From Chloroflexota bacterium (lineage in GTDB: Bacteria; Chloroflexota; Anaerolineae; VGOG01), in contig JAUWOY010000016.1 in assembly GCA_030611885.1 (NCBI GenBank), positions 1 through 55,953 of the forward strand: a stretch of 55,953 bases of DNA. The letters are read 5' to 3'. The notes beneath the pieces are model-generated. The model saw only the letters and a list, made by a program, of their open reading frames with translations. It made no database searches and was not told where the DNA came from. Made by a program: the position numbers and the translations under genes. Positions 16,690-25,744 of the stretch are shown piece after piece. Each line of letters opens with the position of its first letter. Position 1 is the stretch's first letter.

Positions 16690-19652
16690 GTACAAAGACC
16701 AGTATCCTCATCGTAGATGATGACCCCAATTTCAGGAAGACCCTCTCCGGCATCCTCCGCGCCAGGGGTTATGCGCCCCTGGCCGCTGCCACGGGGAAGG
16801 CAGCCCTGGACAGGATTGAGGAGGAGGCGCCTGCGGTGGCACTGATAGACCTCAAGTTGGAGGACATGTCTGGCCTGGAGTTGATGGGGAAGATCAAAGA
16901 GTGCTGCCCAGGCACGGAGTGCATCGTGCTCACCGGCTATGCCTCGCAGGAATCGGCTATCGATGCGGTCAACCTGGGGGCCTACAGCTACGAGCAGAAG
17001 CCCTACGACATGGAGCAGTTGTTGGTGACCGTCCGCAGGGCCGTCGAGAAGCGGGAGGCGGAGGAGGCGCTGAACCTCGAGCGCCAGCAACTGCTCTCCA
17101 TATTTGGTGGCATTGATGAGCCTGTCTACGTTAGCGACCCGAATACCTATGAGATACTATATGTCAATGCAGTCCTCAGAGAGGAGTTTGGCGATGTGGT
17201 AGGACAGAAGTGCTATCAGGCTTTTCAAGGTCTGAAATCTCCTTGCCCCTTTTGTACTAACGAGCACATCTTTGGCGAAAATTTGGGGCAGTCATATATC
17301 TGGGAATTCCAAAACAGAATCAATCATCGCTGGTACCGTTGCATTGACAAAGCCATACGTTGGCCGGACGGACGGATGGTTCGCTACGAAATGGCTGTTG
17401 ACATCACCGAGCGCAAGCGGGCGGAGGAGAGGGTACAGCGTCTCCTGGATCAGCAAATCGCCGCCAACCAGTTGGCCCTGGCATTGGGGGAGACCAGGGG
17501 CCTGGACGAGATTTACCACACCATCTACAAGCACGTACACAAGCTGATGGATGCCGAGGCGTTCATCGTCTCCTTCTACGACAAGGAAGAAAAACTCATC
17601 CGGGCGGGGTACGTGGTGGGCGAAGGCACTGTCCTTGACACCGCGAGCTTCCCCCCCATCCCGCTGGAAGAGGTGGGGCACGGCACCCAGAGCCAGGTGA
17701 TCCACACGGGCCAGCCACTCTACGCCCCTGACTGGCGCAAGGCGATGGAGAGAACCAAGACCGAGTATACCTTCACGGAGAACGGAACAGTCAGCGAAGG
17801 GCCACCATCGCCGGAGGAAGAGGATTTCTCCAGATCGGCGCTCTATGTACCCATGAAGATCGAAGGGGAGACCATCGGCGTGATGCAGGCGCAGAGTTAC
17901 CAGTTGGATGCGTACAGCCAGGAGGACATTGACCTTCTCTCCGCCCTGGCCAACGTGGCCGCCATCGCCATTCAGAACGCTCGCTTGTACGATGAGACCC
18001 GCAGCCGGGCCGAGCGGCTGGCGGTCGTCAACCACATCGCCAGGGCCGTCGGCGCCACTCTGCACCTGGATGAGCTGATGGAGACGGTGTATCAGGAGGT
18101 CACCTCCGTCTTCCAGGCCGACGCCTTCTTCATCACCCTCTACGACGAAGAGGCCAATGAACTGGACTTCCGCATCCGGGTGGACGAAGGGGTCCGGGAG
18201 CCCCCGCAGCGGCATCCCCTGAGCGTTGGATTGACTTCTCTCGTCATCACCGAGAAGAAACCCTTGCTCGTCCGAGATCTGGAACGGGAGCGAGATCGCC
18301 TGCCATTGCCGGAGGTGTGGGGGACGATGAAGATATCCGCATCCTGGCTGGGGGTGCCGATGCTGATCGGCGAGCAGTTGATAGGCGTCATATGCGTGCA
18401 GGCCTACCGCCCCCACGCCTACGGCGAGGAGGAGCAACTGCTGCTCTCCACCATCGCCGACCAGGTGGCCGTGGCCATCGAGCAAGCCCGCCTGTACGAG
18501 GCCGAGCGGGAGCAGCGGGAACTGGCCGAGGCGCTGGAGGCAGCAGCCGCCGCCGTCAGCAGCACCCTGGAGCCCGACCAGGTGCTGGACCGCATCCTGG
18601 AGGAGGTGGAGCGAGTCGTCGCGGGGGATGCCTTCAACTTCATGCTGATAGACGACGACACCATCCGGGTGGTCCGCTGGCGGGGATATGAAAGCCTGGG
18701 AGGGGCCGATTGGATCGCTACACTCTCGATTCCGATTGCTGAGTACCCCACCCTGATGAAGATGGTGCAGAGCGGGAAGCCGCTCGTCGTGCCGGACACA
18801 GCGGCCGACCCCGATTGGGTGCGGGTGGGAGAGGAAGCGTGGATGTGCTCCTACATCGGGGCCCCTGTTCAGGTGGGCGGTGTGACGGTGGGCCTTTTGA
18901 ATGCGGGCGGCACCCGGCCGGGTCAGTTCGGCCCCGCCGACGCCCACCGGCTGCAGGCCTTCGCCGACGCCGCCGCCGCTGCCATCGAGAACGCCCGCCT
19001 GTTCGAGCAGGCACAGCAGGAGATCGCCGAGCGCAAGCAGGCGGAGGAGGAACTTCAGGATACTCTGGAAAAGTTGCGGAAAGCCCTGGGCGGAATCATC
19101 CAGACCGTGGCCTTGACGGTTGAAATGAAGGACCCCTATACAGCCGGTCATCAACGGCGGGTGGCCAATCTGGCCCGTGCCATAGCTACAGAGATGGGCC
19201 TTTCCCAGGAGCAGATTGAGGGGCTCCGTATGGCCGGGGGTATTCATGATCTCGGCAAGATAGCTATCCCCGCTGAAATTCTCAGCACGCCCATTCGGTT
19301 GAACGACTTTCAATGGGGTATGATTAAAACTCACCCCCAAGTCGGTTATGACATACTGAGGACGATAGACTTTCCCTGGCCAGTGGCTCAAGTCGTGCTT
19401 CAACATCACGAAAGGCTAGACGGCTCTGGTTATCCTCAAGGGCTATTGGGTGAGGAGATTATGCTGGGGGCCAGGATACTGGCTGTAGCTGACGTCGTCG
19501 AGGCCATGTCCTCTCACCGACCCTACCGACCGGCTCTCGGTGTAGATAAGGCCCTGGAGGAGATCTCACAGAATAGGGGTGTCCTTTACGATGCCGAGGC
19601 GGTAGATGCTTGCTTGAAGCTTTTCACTGAGAAGGGGTTTGAGTTCGAGTAA
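16686..19652 (+). CDS. REC-PAS-GAF(x3)-HD-GYP signalling protein
   Basis: A 988-residue cytoplasmic protein. Order: receiver (about 1-122), PAS with CPFC segment (about 135-255), three GAF domains (about 268-430, 440-600, 615-775), a short coiled coil, and an HD-GYP domain (about 800-985). The HD-GYP has HDLGK near residue 854 and HHERLDGSGYPQG near 912, the residues that bind metal and mark c-di-GMP phosphodiesterases. It therefore likely links phosphorelay and small-molecule sensing to c-di-GMP breakdown. It ends the three-gene signalling unit. No GGDEF cyclase is in the window. Confidence 0.9.
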   Translation: MSTKTSILIVDDDPNFRKTLSGILRARGYAPLAAATGKAALDRIEEEAPAVALIDLKLEDMSGLELMGKIKECCPGTECIVLTGYASQESAIDAVNLGAYSYEQKPYDMEQLLVTVRRAVEKREAEEALNLERQQLLSIFGGIDEPVYVSDPNTYEILYVNAVLREEFGDVVGQKCYQAFQGLKSPCPFCTNEHIFGENLGQSYIWEFQNRINHRWYRCIDKAIRWPDGRMVRYEMAVDITERKRAEERVQRLLDQQIAANQLALALGETRGLDEIYHTIYKHVHKLMDAEAFIVSFYDKEEKLIRAGYVVGEGTVLDTASFPPIPLEEVGHGTQSQVIHTGQPLYAPDWRKAMERTKTEYTFTENGTVSEGPPSPEEEDFSRSALYVPMKIEGETIGVMQAQSYQLDAYSQEDIDLLSALANVAAIAIQNARLYDETRSRAERLAVVNHIARAVGATLHLDELMETVYQEVTSVFQADAFFITLYDEEANELDFRIRVDEGVREPPQRHPLSVGLTSLVITEKKPLLVRDLERERDRLPLPEVWGTMKISASWLGVPMLIGEQLIGVICVQAYRPHAYGEEEQLLLSTIADQVAVAIEQARLYEAEREQRELAEALEAAAAAVSSTLEPDQVLDRILEEVERVVAGDAFNFMLIDDDTIRVVRWRGYESLGGADWIATLSIPIAEYPTLMKMVQSGKPLVVPDTAADPDWVRVGEEAWMCSYIGAPVQVGGVTVGLLNAGGTRPGQFGPADAHRLQAFADAAAAAIENARLFEQAQQEIAERKQAEEELQDTLEKLRKALGGIIQTVALTVEMKDPYTAGHQRRVANLARAIATEMGLSQEQIEGLRMAGGIHDLGKIAIPAEILSTPIRLNDFQWGMIKTHPQVGYDILRTIDFPWPVAQVVLQHHERLDGSGYPQGLLGEEIMLGARILAVADVVEAMSSHRPYRPALGVDKALEEISQNRGVLYDAEAVDACLKLFTEKGFEFE

Positions 19653-19670
19653 GTTCTTATCAGTCAAATA

Positions 19671-19721
19671 GCAGAGGCGGCTCCCACCCCGCCGGTCCGC
19701 AGGCGTGGGAGCCTGCTCTGC
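19671..19721. repeat. Imperfect hairpin repeat before degV
   Basis: GCAGAGGCGGCTCCCAC (19671-19687) and GTGGGAGCCTGCTCTGC (19705-19721) match as inverted arms at 15 of 17 positions with a 17-base loop. It has no T run to make it a terminator. It looks like another member of the hairpin-repeat class. Confidence 0.65.
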
Positions 19722-19742
19722 TGCAGGGGGGGGAGGGATGAA

Positions 19743-20606
19743 ATGGGAAGAGTGAAAATCGTTACGGACAGTACTGCATACCTGGAGCCGAGCGTAGCCA
19801 GGAGACTGGGGATCACTATTGTCCCCCTCACGGTTCGCCTCGGCGACGAAACCTTCCAGGAGAGCGTGGACATCGCGGCCGAGGAATTCTTCCAGAAGTT
19901 GGACCACAGTTCTGCCATGCCGATGGCCTTTTCTCCGTCGGTGGAGGATTTCCAGGCTGTCTACACCAAACTAAGCAAAACCACGGACCAGATCATGTCC
20001 GTCCACGTCTCCAGCAAGCTGAGCGAGACTTGCGACAGAGCTGCCGCAGCCTCTCAGGCCTTCCTGGGGCGCTGCGAGATCACTGTCGTTGACTCGCTCA
20101 CCACCTCGATAGGTTTAGGGATACTGGCTACCGCCGCAGCCCAGGCTGCAGCCCAGGGCCAGTCCCTGGCAGAGATCGAGTTTCTGATACGCGGCATGAT
20201 CCCACGCATCTACATCGTCTTCCTGGCAGAGACCCTGGGGTATCTCGAAAGAGAAGGGCGCATTGGCCAGGCCCAGGCCCTGCTGGGCACCATGCTGAAA
20301 ATCAGGCCCTTCCTGGCTATCGAAGACGGCGAGATAATCCCTCTGGAGAAGGTGCGCGACCGCGAGGGCGCCGTGGACAAGCTTTTCGAGTTCGTGGGCG
20401 AGTTCTCCCAAATCGAGCAAATGGCTATTCTGCAGAGCACTCCTGAACCTATCGTGGAGACCAAGATGTTGATCGAGCGTCTGGAGACAATCTTCCCCAA
20501 GATAAAACCCCCCATCCTGGTCTACGGCCCCGCGCTGGCCTGCCACGTCGGGCCCAATGGCTTAGGAGTGATCGTTTACGAGGGGTTGGAGAGGGTAATG
20601 AGGTGA
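19743..20606 (+). CDS. DegV family fatty-acid-binding protein
   Basis: A 287-residue DegV-family protein with the N-terminal IVTDSTAYL motif, the VHVSSKLSET lipid-head-group loop and a C-terminal domain ending VGPNGLGVIVYEG. DegV (FakB) proteins bind a fatty acid and present it to FakA for phosphorylation; fakA lies upstream at 13.3 kb. The start has GGGGGAGGGATGAA just before it. Its 3' end overlaps a spurious extension of the recG frame. Confidence 0.9.
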   Translation: MGRVKIVTDSTAYLEPSVARRLGITIVPLTVRLGDETFQESVDIAAEEFFQKLDHSSAMPMAFSPSVEDFQAVYTKLSKTTDQIMSVHVSSKLSETCDRAAAASQAFLGRCEITVVDSLTTSIGLGILATAAAQAAAQGQSLAEIEFLIRGMIPRIYIVFLAETLGYLEREGRIGQAQALLGTMLKIRPFLAIEDGEIIPLEKVRDREGAVDKLFEFVGEFSQIEQMAILQSTPEPIVETKMLIERLETIFPKIKPPILVYGPALACHVGPNGLGVIVYEGLERVMR

Positions 20607-20638
20607 TGAGGAACGAGGTACGGTCGCGATCATCACGT

Positions 20639-20667
20639 TTGATGGACAGAGCGAGGTGTGGTATAAT
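20639..20667 (+). promoter_or_regulatory. Promoter for recG
   Basis: TTGATG (20639-20644), exactly 17 bases, then TATAAT (20662-20667). Transcription would begin close to 20674, just ahead of a GGAGG and the recG ATG at 20684. Confidence 0.7.
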
Positions 20668-20683
20668 TGATGGCGGAGGTTTC

Positions 20684-23131
20684 ATGACATCTGCTTTTGA
20701 GAAGCTAACCAAAATATTGACACTGGAACAGGAACAAGGATACCGCAACAAAGCGGTCATTGGCGGGTTGGAAAAGTTCGCCCCCTTCTGGCGTGAGGAG
20801 GCTCGCCAAGAGGCCGAGGGCGTGGAGCGCGCTCGCCTGGTGGAAGAGGTCGTCGCTCTGCTCCAGAGCTATCCAACCTTGGAGGATCGCGGGGCGCGGA
20901 CGAGGGCTGTAGATGAGATGTTGACCAGGCTGGGTCAGAAGCCGAGGCGGGTGAAAGAGGAGCCGCCTGAAAAAGAAAAGGCGGTCGAACCGAGAGAGAA
21001 GCAGCCCCCCAAACGCCTGGGCCTGGACTCACCCGTCACCACCCTGGTGGGCATCGGCCCCAGCCACGCCGAGCGGTTCGAGCGGCTGGGAGTGGAGACC
21101 ATCCGCGATCTTCTGTACCTCTTTCCCCACCGCTACAACGACTTCAGCTCCCTGAAGACCATCAACCAATTAGAGTACGGCGACGAGGTGACCATCATCG
21201 GGGCTGTCTGGCAAACTAAGGCCCGCGAGACACGCAAGGGAGGGATCATCGTCACCAGCATCATCTCCGACGGCACGGGCACCATTCAAGCCACCTGGTT
21301 CAACCAGCCCTACCTGGTCAGGCGCTTATCCGCTGGCAGCAAGATCGTTCTCAGCGGCAAGGTTGACGAATACCTGGGCCGCCTGGTCTTCCAATCGCCG
21401 GAGTGGGAGCCCCTGGAGAAAGAGCTGATCCACACCGCTCGCCTCGTGCCCGTCTACCCCCTCACCAAAGGGCTGAGCGCGCGTTGGCTGCGTCGCCTGA
21501 TGAAAAAGACGGTGGATTATTGGTCTAAGCGCTTTCCTGATCATTTACCCGCAGATTTGCGCGAGAGGGCTGGTGTGGTAGACTTGGAGACCGCCATCGG
21601 CCAAATCCACTTTCCTGAGAGCGAGAAGAGCCTCAAGCGGGCTCGGCGCCGCCTTTGCTTCGACGAGTTCTTCCTGATCCAGTTGGGGGTGCAGCGCCAG
21701 CGCCATCTCTGGCGATCTAAACCGGGCAGGCCGCTGACTGTTGACGAAGAGCTGCTCAGCTCTTTCCTCCGGTCGTTGCCTTTCAGCCTGACCGGTGCTC
21801 AGCAGCGCGTGCTGCGAGAGATCGTCAACGACCTGCGTCAGCCCTACCCCATGAGCCGCCTCCTCCAGGGCGATGTCGGCTCAGGCAAGACGGTGGTAGC
21901 GGCAGCGGCCATGCTCTTGACCGTGGCCAACGGCTGTCAGGCCGTGATAATGGCCCCGACCGAAATACTGGCGGAGCAGCACTACAAAACCATCACCGAG
22001 CTGCTAGAAAATATCCAATATCCAATATCCAACCTCCAATCTCCAATCTCCAATCTCCAATCTCCAATCTCAATTCGCCTCCTCATTGGCAGCCTGACGC
22101 CGTCGGAGAAAGAGCGGATCCGCGAAGAGGCCGCCGCTGGAGAGGCCGACATCCTCATAGGTACCCATGCCCTGATCCAGGAGAGCGTGGAATTTAAGGA
22201 CTTGGGCCTGGCCATCATTGACGAGCAGCATCGCTTTGGGGTGGCCCAGCGGGCGGCCTTGCGCCAGAAAGGGATTACTACAGAGGCCGGCCCCGTGTGT
22301 CCCCACGTGCTGGTCATGAGTGCGACCCCGATCCCCCGCAGCTTGGCCCTGACCATCTATGGCGATTTGGACATCTCGGTCATTGACGAGCTGCCCCCTG
22401 GTCGGCGGGAGATAAAGACCCGCTGGCTCCTGCCGCGAGAGCGAGAGCGGGCCTACAGTTTCCTGCGCGGTCAGATCGAGCAAGGCCACCAGGCCTTCAT
22501 CATCTGCCCGCTGGTGGAGGAATCGGAGAAGATCGAGGCCAAGGCCGCCGTGGAGGAACATAGGCGGCTTCAAAAAGTGATCTTCCCCGATCTGAAGCTG
22601 GGCCTTCTCCACGGTCGTCTGAGGGGCGGGGAAAAAGAGGAAGTCATGGCGGCCTTCAAACGCGGCGAGTTCGACATCCTGGTCTCCACCTCGGTGGTAG
22701 AGGTGGGCATAGACGTGCCCAATGCCACCGCCATGCTGGTGGAAGGAGCCAACCGTTTCGGCCTGGCCCAGTTGCATCAGTTCCGGGGCCGGGTTGGTCG
22801 GAGCGAGCATCAATCCTACTGCCTGCTCCTCTCCGACTCGTCAACTTCACAAGCCGATGAACGGCTGCGAGCCATTGAGGCCACCCAGGATGGCTTTGCC
22901 CTGGCCGAGAAGGACCTGGAGTTGAGGGGTCCCGGCGAGTTCTTCGGCACTCGCCAGAGCGGCCTGCCCGACCTCAAGCTGGCCGGGCTCGGCGATGTGC
23001 GGATTCTGGAGCAGGCCCGCGCCGAGGCCCAGGCCCTGTTCAGCGAGGACTCGGACTTGAGCAAGCCGGAGCATCGGCTTCTGGCCCGCAGGGTGCAGGA
23101 ATTCTGGCGCGGAGAGGGAGACCTGAGCTAA
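20684..23131 (+). CDS. recG: ATP-dependent DNA helicase RecG
   Basis: An 815-residue RecG. It begins with an N-terminal extension of about 110 residues, common outside proteobacteria, then the wedge/OB domain (GIGPSHAERFERLGV). The two helicase domains have motif I (GDVGSGKTVVA), the DEQH box (IIDEQHRFG), motif III (VMSATPIPRS) and motif VI (QFRGRVGRSEHQ). RecG remodels stalled forks and R-loops. A heptamer repeat is inserted in frame at about residues 443-463, between motifs Ia and Ib, adding about 20 residues. The start is at ATG 20684 with GGAGG upstream; an 81-base longer frame overlaps degV. Confidence 0.9.
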   Translation: MTSAFEKLTKILTLEQEQGYRNKAVIGGLEKFAPFWREEARQEAEGVERARLVEEVVALLQSYPTLEDRGARTRAVDEMLTRLGQKPRRVKEEPPEKEKAVEPREKQPPKRLGLDSPVTTLVGIGPSHAERFERLGVETIRDLLYLFPHRYNDFSSLKTINQLEYGDEVTIIGAVWQTKARETRKGGIIVTSIISDGTGTIQATWFNQPYLVRRLSAGSKIVLSGKVDEYLGRLVFQSPEWEPLEKELIHTARLVPVYPLTKGLSARWLRRLMKKTVDYWSKRFPDHLPADLRERAGVVDLETAIGQIHFPESEKSLKRARRRLCFDEFFLIQLGVQRQRHLWRSKPGRPLTVDEELLSSFLRSLPFSLTGAQQRVLREIVNDLRQPYPMSRLLQGDVGSGKTVVAAAAMLLTVANGCQAVIMAPTEILAEQHYKTITELLENIQYPISNLQSPISNLQSPISIRLLIGSLTPSEKERIREEAAAGEADILIGTHALIQESVEFKDLGLAIIDEQHRFGVAQRAALRQKGITTEAGPVCPHVLVMSATPIPRSLALTIYGDLDISVIDELPPGRREIKTRWLLPRERERAYSFLRGQIEQGHQAFIICPLVEESEKIEAKAAVEEHRRLQKVIFPDLKLGLLHGRLRGGEKEEVMAAFKRGEFDILVSTSVVEVGIDVPNATAMLVEGANRFGLAQLHQFRGRVGRSEHQSYCLLLSDSSTSQADERLRAIEATQDGFALAEKDLELRGPGEFFGTRQSGLPDLKLAGLGDVRILEQARAEAQALFSEDSDLSKPEHRLLARRVQEFWRGEGDLS
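22012..22073. repeat. In-frame heptamer array inside recG
   Basis: About eight heptamers: TATCCAA three times, CCTCCAA once, then TCTCCAA four times. They encode NIQYP followed by two copies of the seven-residue ISNLQSP. No stop interrupts the frame. The array lies between conserved helicase motifs in a segment that varies in length among RecG proteins. Confidence 0.95.
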
Positions 23132-23158
23132 TCATCTACTGGGCACGGGTGTTTTTTT

Positions 23159-23216
23159 CGTAGTGACGACTTCAGTCGTCCACGATGGAGCCCAAGCGAC
23201 TGAAGTCGCTACTACG
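23159..23216. repeat. Hairpin repeat, CGACTGAAGTCG type
   Basis: CGTAGTGACGACTTCAGTCG (23159-23178) and CGACTGAAGTCGCTACTACG (23197-23216) form a long imperfect inverted repeat. A partial third copy (GTCGCTACTACG) follows at 23217-23228. It fills the recG-coaD spacer. Confidence 0.8.
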
Positions 23217-23258
23217 GTCGCTACTACGAATCCTCAGCTAAGACAACGGAGGTTTTCT

Positions 23259-23786
23259 ATGACTGTTGCCATCTATCCAGCTACCTTTGATCCCATCACC
23301 AATGGTCACGTTGACATAGCGACGAGGGCGGCTGCTATCTTCGATAGACTGATCGCTGCGGTGTACGCCCGCCCTTTGAAGAGACTCCTCTTCTCTGCCG
23401 AGGAGCGACTGGCGATGACCCGTCAGGCTCTGAAGCATCTGCCCAATGTCAGTGTCGAAAGCTACGATTGTCTGACAGTGAATTTCGCCCGCCAAAAAGG
23501 GGCCCAGGTTATGGTACGCGGTCTGAGGGTGCTCTCCGATTTCGAATGGGAGTTCCAACTGGCGCTGACCAACAGAAAGCTGATCCCGGACATTGATACC
23601 GTCTGCCTGATGACCAGCCAGGAGTACTCTTTTTTAAGCTCCAGTGTGGTCAAAGAAGTGGCTATGGCCGGCGGCTGTATAGACAGTATGGTACCTGCCC
23701 ACGTCGCGGCCGCTCTCAAGCGGAAGTTCGAGGGATTGGGAGAAAAAGGGAATGACAAAGTGCAGATAGTCTCTTTGCGAGACTGA
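23259..23786 (+). CDS. coaD: Phosphopantetheine adenylyltransferase
   Basis: A 175-residue enzyme of coenzyme A synthesis, transferring AMP to 4'-phosphopantetheine. It has ATFDPITNGH with the nucleotidyltransferase TxxH motif near the N-terminus, the VRGLRVLSDFEWEFQ segment and the SFLSSSVVKEVA motif. CGGAGG lies just before the ATG at 23259; the frame extends upstream through the hairpin repeat but has no ribosome site there. Followed by the small coiled-coil gene and rpmF. Confidence 0.95.
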   Translation: MTVAIYPATFDPITNGHVDIATRAAAIFDRLIAAVYARPLKRLLFSAEERLAMTRQALKHLPNVSVESYDCLTVNFARQKGAQVMVRGLRVLSDFEWEFQLALTNRKLIPDIDTVCLMTSQEYSFLSSSVVKEVAMAGGCIDSMVPAHVAAALKRKFEGLGEKGNDKVQIVSLRD

Positions 23787-23858
23787 AGCTATCTTGTCGG
23801 ATTTGTTATTATCCAAGTAAGCTCCCGCCGAGCGGGAATTGCAAAGGGGGTAATCGAA

Positions 23859-24353
23859 ATGGACATCCTTTATCTAATTGACGAGTTGGAATCCAGGCTT
23901 ACCGAGGGCCGACGGATTCCCCTCACCTCAAAGGTCATCATTGATGAAGAAGAGTGCTTCGACATCATCAATGAGATGCGCTCGCGCATTCCTGAGGAGG
24001 TCAGGCAGGCCAAGAGGACCGAGCGGGAGAAGGAGCGGATCATCGCCCAGGCCCACGAGGAAGCGGAACGCATCGTGGCCTTAGCTAAAGAACGGGCTCA
24101 TGAGGTGTTGGGCGAGCAAGAGATCATCAGAGTAGCCGGAGATCGGGCCGAAACCATCGTCGAGCGGGCCCAGCTCGAGGCGGATAAGATCAAAACCGAG
24201 GCCGACGACTACGTCATCGCCGTTCTGAGCCACCTGGAGTCCCAGTTGGGCGGTCTGCTGACCACTGTGCAAAATGGCATCAGGGTCATGCAAAAGAGCG
24301 AAGCAAGTCCAGAAGATGAGAAGGCGAGAGAAGAGGCCGAGACCGCTTCTTGA
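23859..24353 (+). CDS. Coiled-coil protein of unknown function
   Basis: A 164-residue, highly charged protein dominated by an alanine/glutamate-rich heptad region (about 45-120: EAERIVALAKERAHEV and similar). This resembles ATP-synthase-stalk or DivIVA-like coiled coils. The N-terminal ILYLIDELESRL region could be a short docking segment. It sits between coaD and rpmF. I cannot name its function; cell-division or ATPase-accessory roles are only guesses. Confidence 0.7.
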   Translation: MDILYLIDELESRLTEGRRIPLTSKVIIDEEECFDIINEMRSRIPEEVRQAKRTEREKERIIAQAHEEAERIVALAKERAHEVLGEQEIIRVAGDRAETIVERAQLEADKIKTEADDYVIAVLSHLESQLGGLLTTVQNGIRVMQKSEASPEDEKAREEAETAS

Positions 24354-24378
24354 CACAATGGCTACTCCGGCTTATAAT
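24351..24378 (+). promoter_or_regulatory. Promoter for rpmF and the fab genes
   Basis: Consensus TTGACA (24351-24356), 16 bases, TATAAT (24373-24378). It overlaps the stop codon of the preceding gene and would drive rpmF, fabK and probably the downstream fab genes. Confidence 0.8.
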
Positions 24379-24394
24379 GAAGTCCAGATCAAAC

Positions 24395-24434
24395 GTGAAA
24401 CGTAAGAACGGCCTGCTCACGGATCACGTTTCAC
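24395..24434. repeat. Hairpin repeat, GTGAAACGT type
   Basis: GTGAAACGT (24395-24403) is inverted at 24426-24434 (ACGTTTCAC). The same CACGTTTCAC core recurs at 44.9 kb. It lies in the rpmF leader. Confidence 0.6.
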
Positions 24435-24465
24435 TTACTGACTATGAAAGGAGAGTGAAAAGTAA

Positions 24466-24666
24466 ATGGGAGCACTACCTAAGAGAAGGACATCCAAGAC
24501 ACGTCGGAATCAGAGGCGCGCGCACCACGCCCTGAAGCCGCCGGGGCTGATTCCTTGTCCTCAGTGTCACGAGCTTCGATTGCACCACCAGGTCTGCCCA
24601 TCCTGTGGCAGTTATCGGGGCGTTGAGGTTATCGAGATCAAAGAGAAGAAAAAGAAGTCCGAATAG
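24466..24666 (+). CDS. rpmF: 50S ribosomal protein L32
   Basis: A 66-residue protein beginning MGALPKRRTSKTRRNQRRAH and carrying the zinc ribbon CPQC plus CPSC (about residues 31-34 and 44-47). The C-terminus is lysine-rich. L32 binds 23S rRNA near the large-subunit core. rpmF commonly heads fatty-acid synthesis operons, as here; plsX and fabH, its usual partners, are absent. Confidence 0.95.
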   Translation: MGALPKRRTSKTRRNQRRAHHALKPPGLIPCPQCHELRLHHQVCPSCGSYRGVEVIEIKEKKKKSE

Positions 24667-24678
24667 CCGTTTCATCAA

Positions 24679-24710
24679 GACCTGACAGGTTTCGCGAAAC
24701 CTGCCAGGTC
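24679..24710. repeat. Near-perfect hairpin between rpmF and fabK
   Basis: GACCTGACAGGTTTCG (24679-24694) and CGAAACCTGCCAGGTC (24695-24710) are inverted with one mismatch and no loop. It lacks a T run, so a terminator role is unlikely. Confidence 0.75.
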
Positions 24711-24733
24711 TGGAATTCACCTGGGAGGCAAGA

Positions 24734-25681
24734 ATGATCAGAACACCTCTCTGTGATTTGTTAGGTATCAAGTATCCCATCGTGCAGGGAGGCATGGCCT
24801 GGGTGGGCACGGCCGAACTCGCTGCCGCCGTTTCCAATGCCGGGGGACTGGGCGTGATTGGAGGAGGCAATGCCCCTCCTGAGGAGGTGGCCCAGGAGAT
24901 CCGTTTAGCTAAGGAGCTAACCGATAAACCATTCGGGCTGAACATCCCTCTGGCCATCTCCGAATACGCCGATGACATCGTAACTCTTTGCATCGAGGAG
25001 GGTGTGAAAATCGTGGTCATCGGGGCCTGGAGGCCAGGGAACCACATAACTCGCCTCAAGGAGGCAGGCGTAACCGTCATCACCGTCATCGCCTCGGTAG
25101 CCCTGGCCAAGCGACTGGCGCGCCAGGGGGCTGATGTGCTGATAGCCGAAGGGATGGAATCGGGCGGACACATTGGCGACATAGCCACCATGCCTCTGGT
25201 GCCTCAGGTGGTGGACGCGGTAGACGTTCCGGTCGTCGCTGCTGGCGGCTTCGCTGATGGGCGGGGCCTGGTGGCGGCCCTGGCCCTGGGCGCGCAGGGC
25301 ATCCAGATGGGCACTCGCTTCATCTGCACCACCGAGTGCGCCGCCCACGAGAACTACAAGCGGGCCATTATCAAGGCCAGGGATCGCTCCACTATGACCA
25401 CGGGGCACAGCCTGGGCCATCCCGTTCGCGCCCTCAAAAACCCCATGGTGCACGAGTTCGAGGAATTGGAGAGGCGCGGCATCACAGAAGCAGAGCTCAT
25501 CGAGTTCGGCACGGGCAAGCTTAGGCTGGCCGCCATTGAGGGGGATGTCAAAAACGGCTCAGTCATGGCTGGTCAGATCGCAGGGATGGTCCATGACATA
25601 GTCCCCACCAAAGAACTCATCGAGCGCATCGTCGCCGAGGCGGAGGAGATTATTGGCCGGTTGCAGGGAGTGGTGAGTTAG
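24734..25681 (+). CDS. fabK: Enoyl-ACP reductase II, FabK-type
   Basis: A 315-residue TIM-barrel flavoprotein. It starts CDLLGIKYPIVQGGMAWV, carries GMESGGHIGD and VVAAGGFADGRGL (FMN phosphate site), and MGTRFICTTE. This layout is shared by FabK and nitronate monooxygenases; the adjacent fabD and fabG favour FabK, which reduces enoyl-ACP with NAD(P)H and FMN in the last step of fatty acid elongation. GGGAGG precedes the start. Confidence 0.85.
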   Translation: MIRTPLCDLLGIKYPIVQGGMAWVGTAELAAAVSNAGGLGVIGGGNAPPEEVAQEIRLAKELTDKPFGLNIPLAISEYADDIVTLCIEEGVKIVVIGAWRPGNHITRLKEAGVTVITVIASVALAKRLARQGADVLIAEGMESGGHIGDIATMPLVPQVVDAVDVPVVAAGGFADGRGLVAALALGAQGIQMGTRFICTTECAAHENYKRAIIKARDRSTMTTGHSLGHPVRALKNPMVHEFEELERRGITEAELIEFGTGKLRLAAIEGDVKNGSVMAGQIAGMVHDIVPTKELIERIVAEAEEIIGRLQGVVS

Positions 25682-25744
25682 GCTGAAGATGGCTGAGATT
25701 AGCCATATTGCTGATGCTCACTGGCAAGGGAGAGGTGATGAGGA

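Noticed and set aside
17292..19409. Long minus-strand open frame of 705 codons
   Set aside because: It is the GC-rich shadow of the REC-PAS-GAF-HD-GYP gene on the other strand and shows no protein motifs.
22012..22073. CRISPR-like array
   Set aside because: Units are seven bases and contiguous with no spacers, so this is a tandem repeat; no cas genes are seen.
23163..23258. Longer coaD start in the hairpin repeat
   Set aside because: The residues are repeat-derived; CGGAGG precedes the ATG at 23259, which also matches CoaD length.
24679..24710. Terminator after rpmF
   Set aside because: The hairpin has no T run on either strand; I keep it as a repeat.
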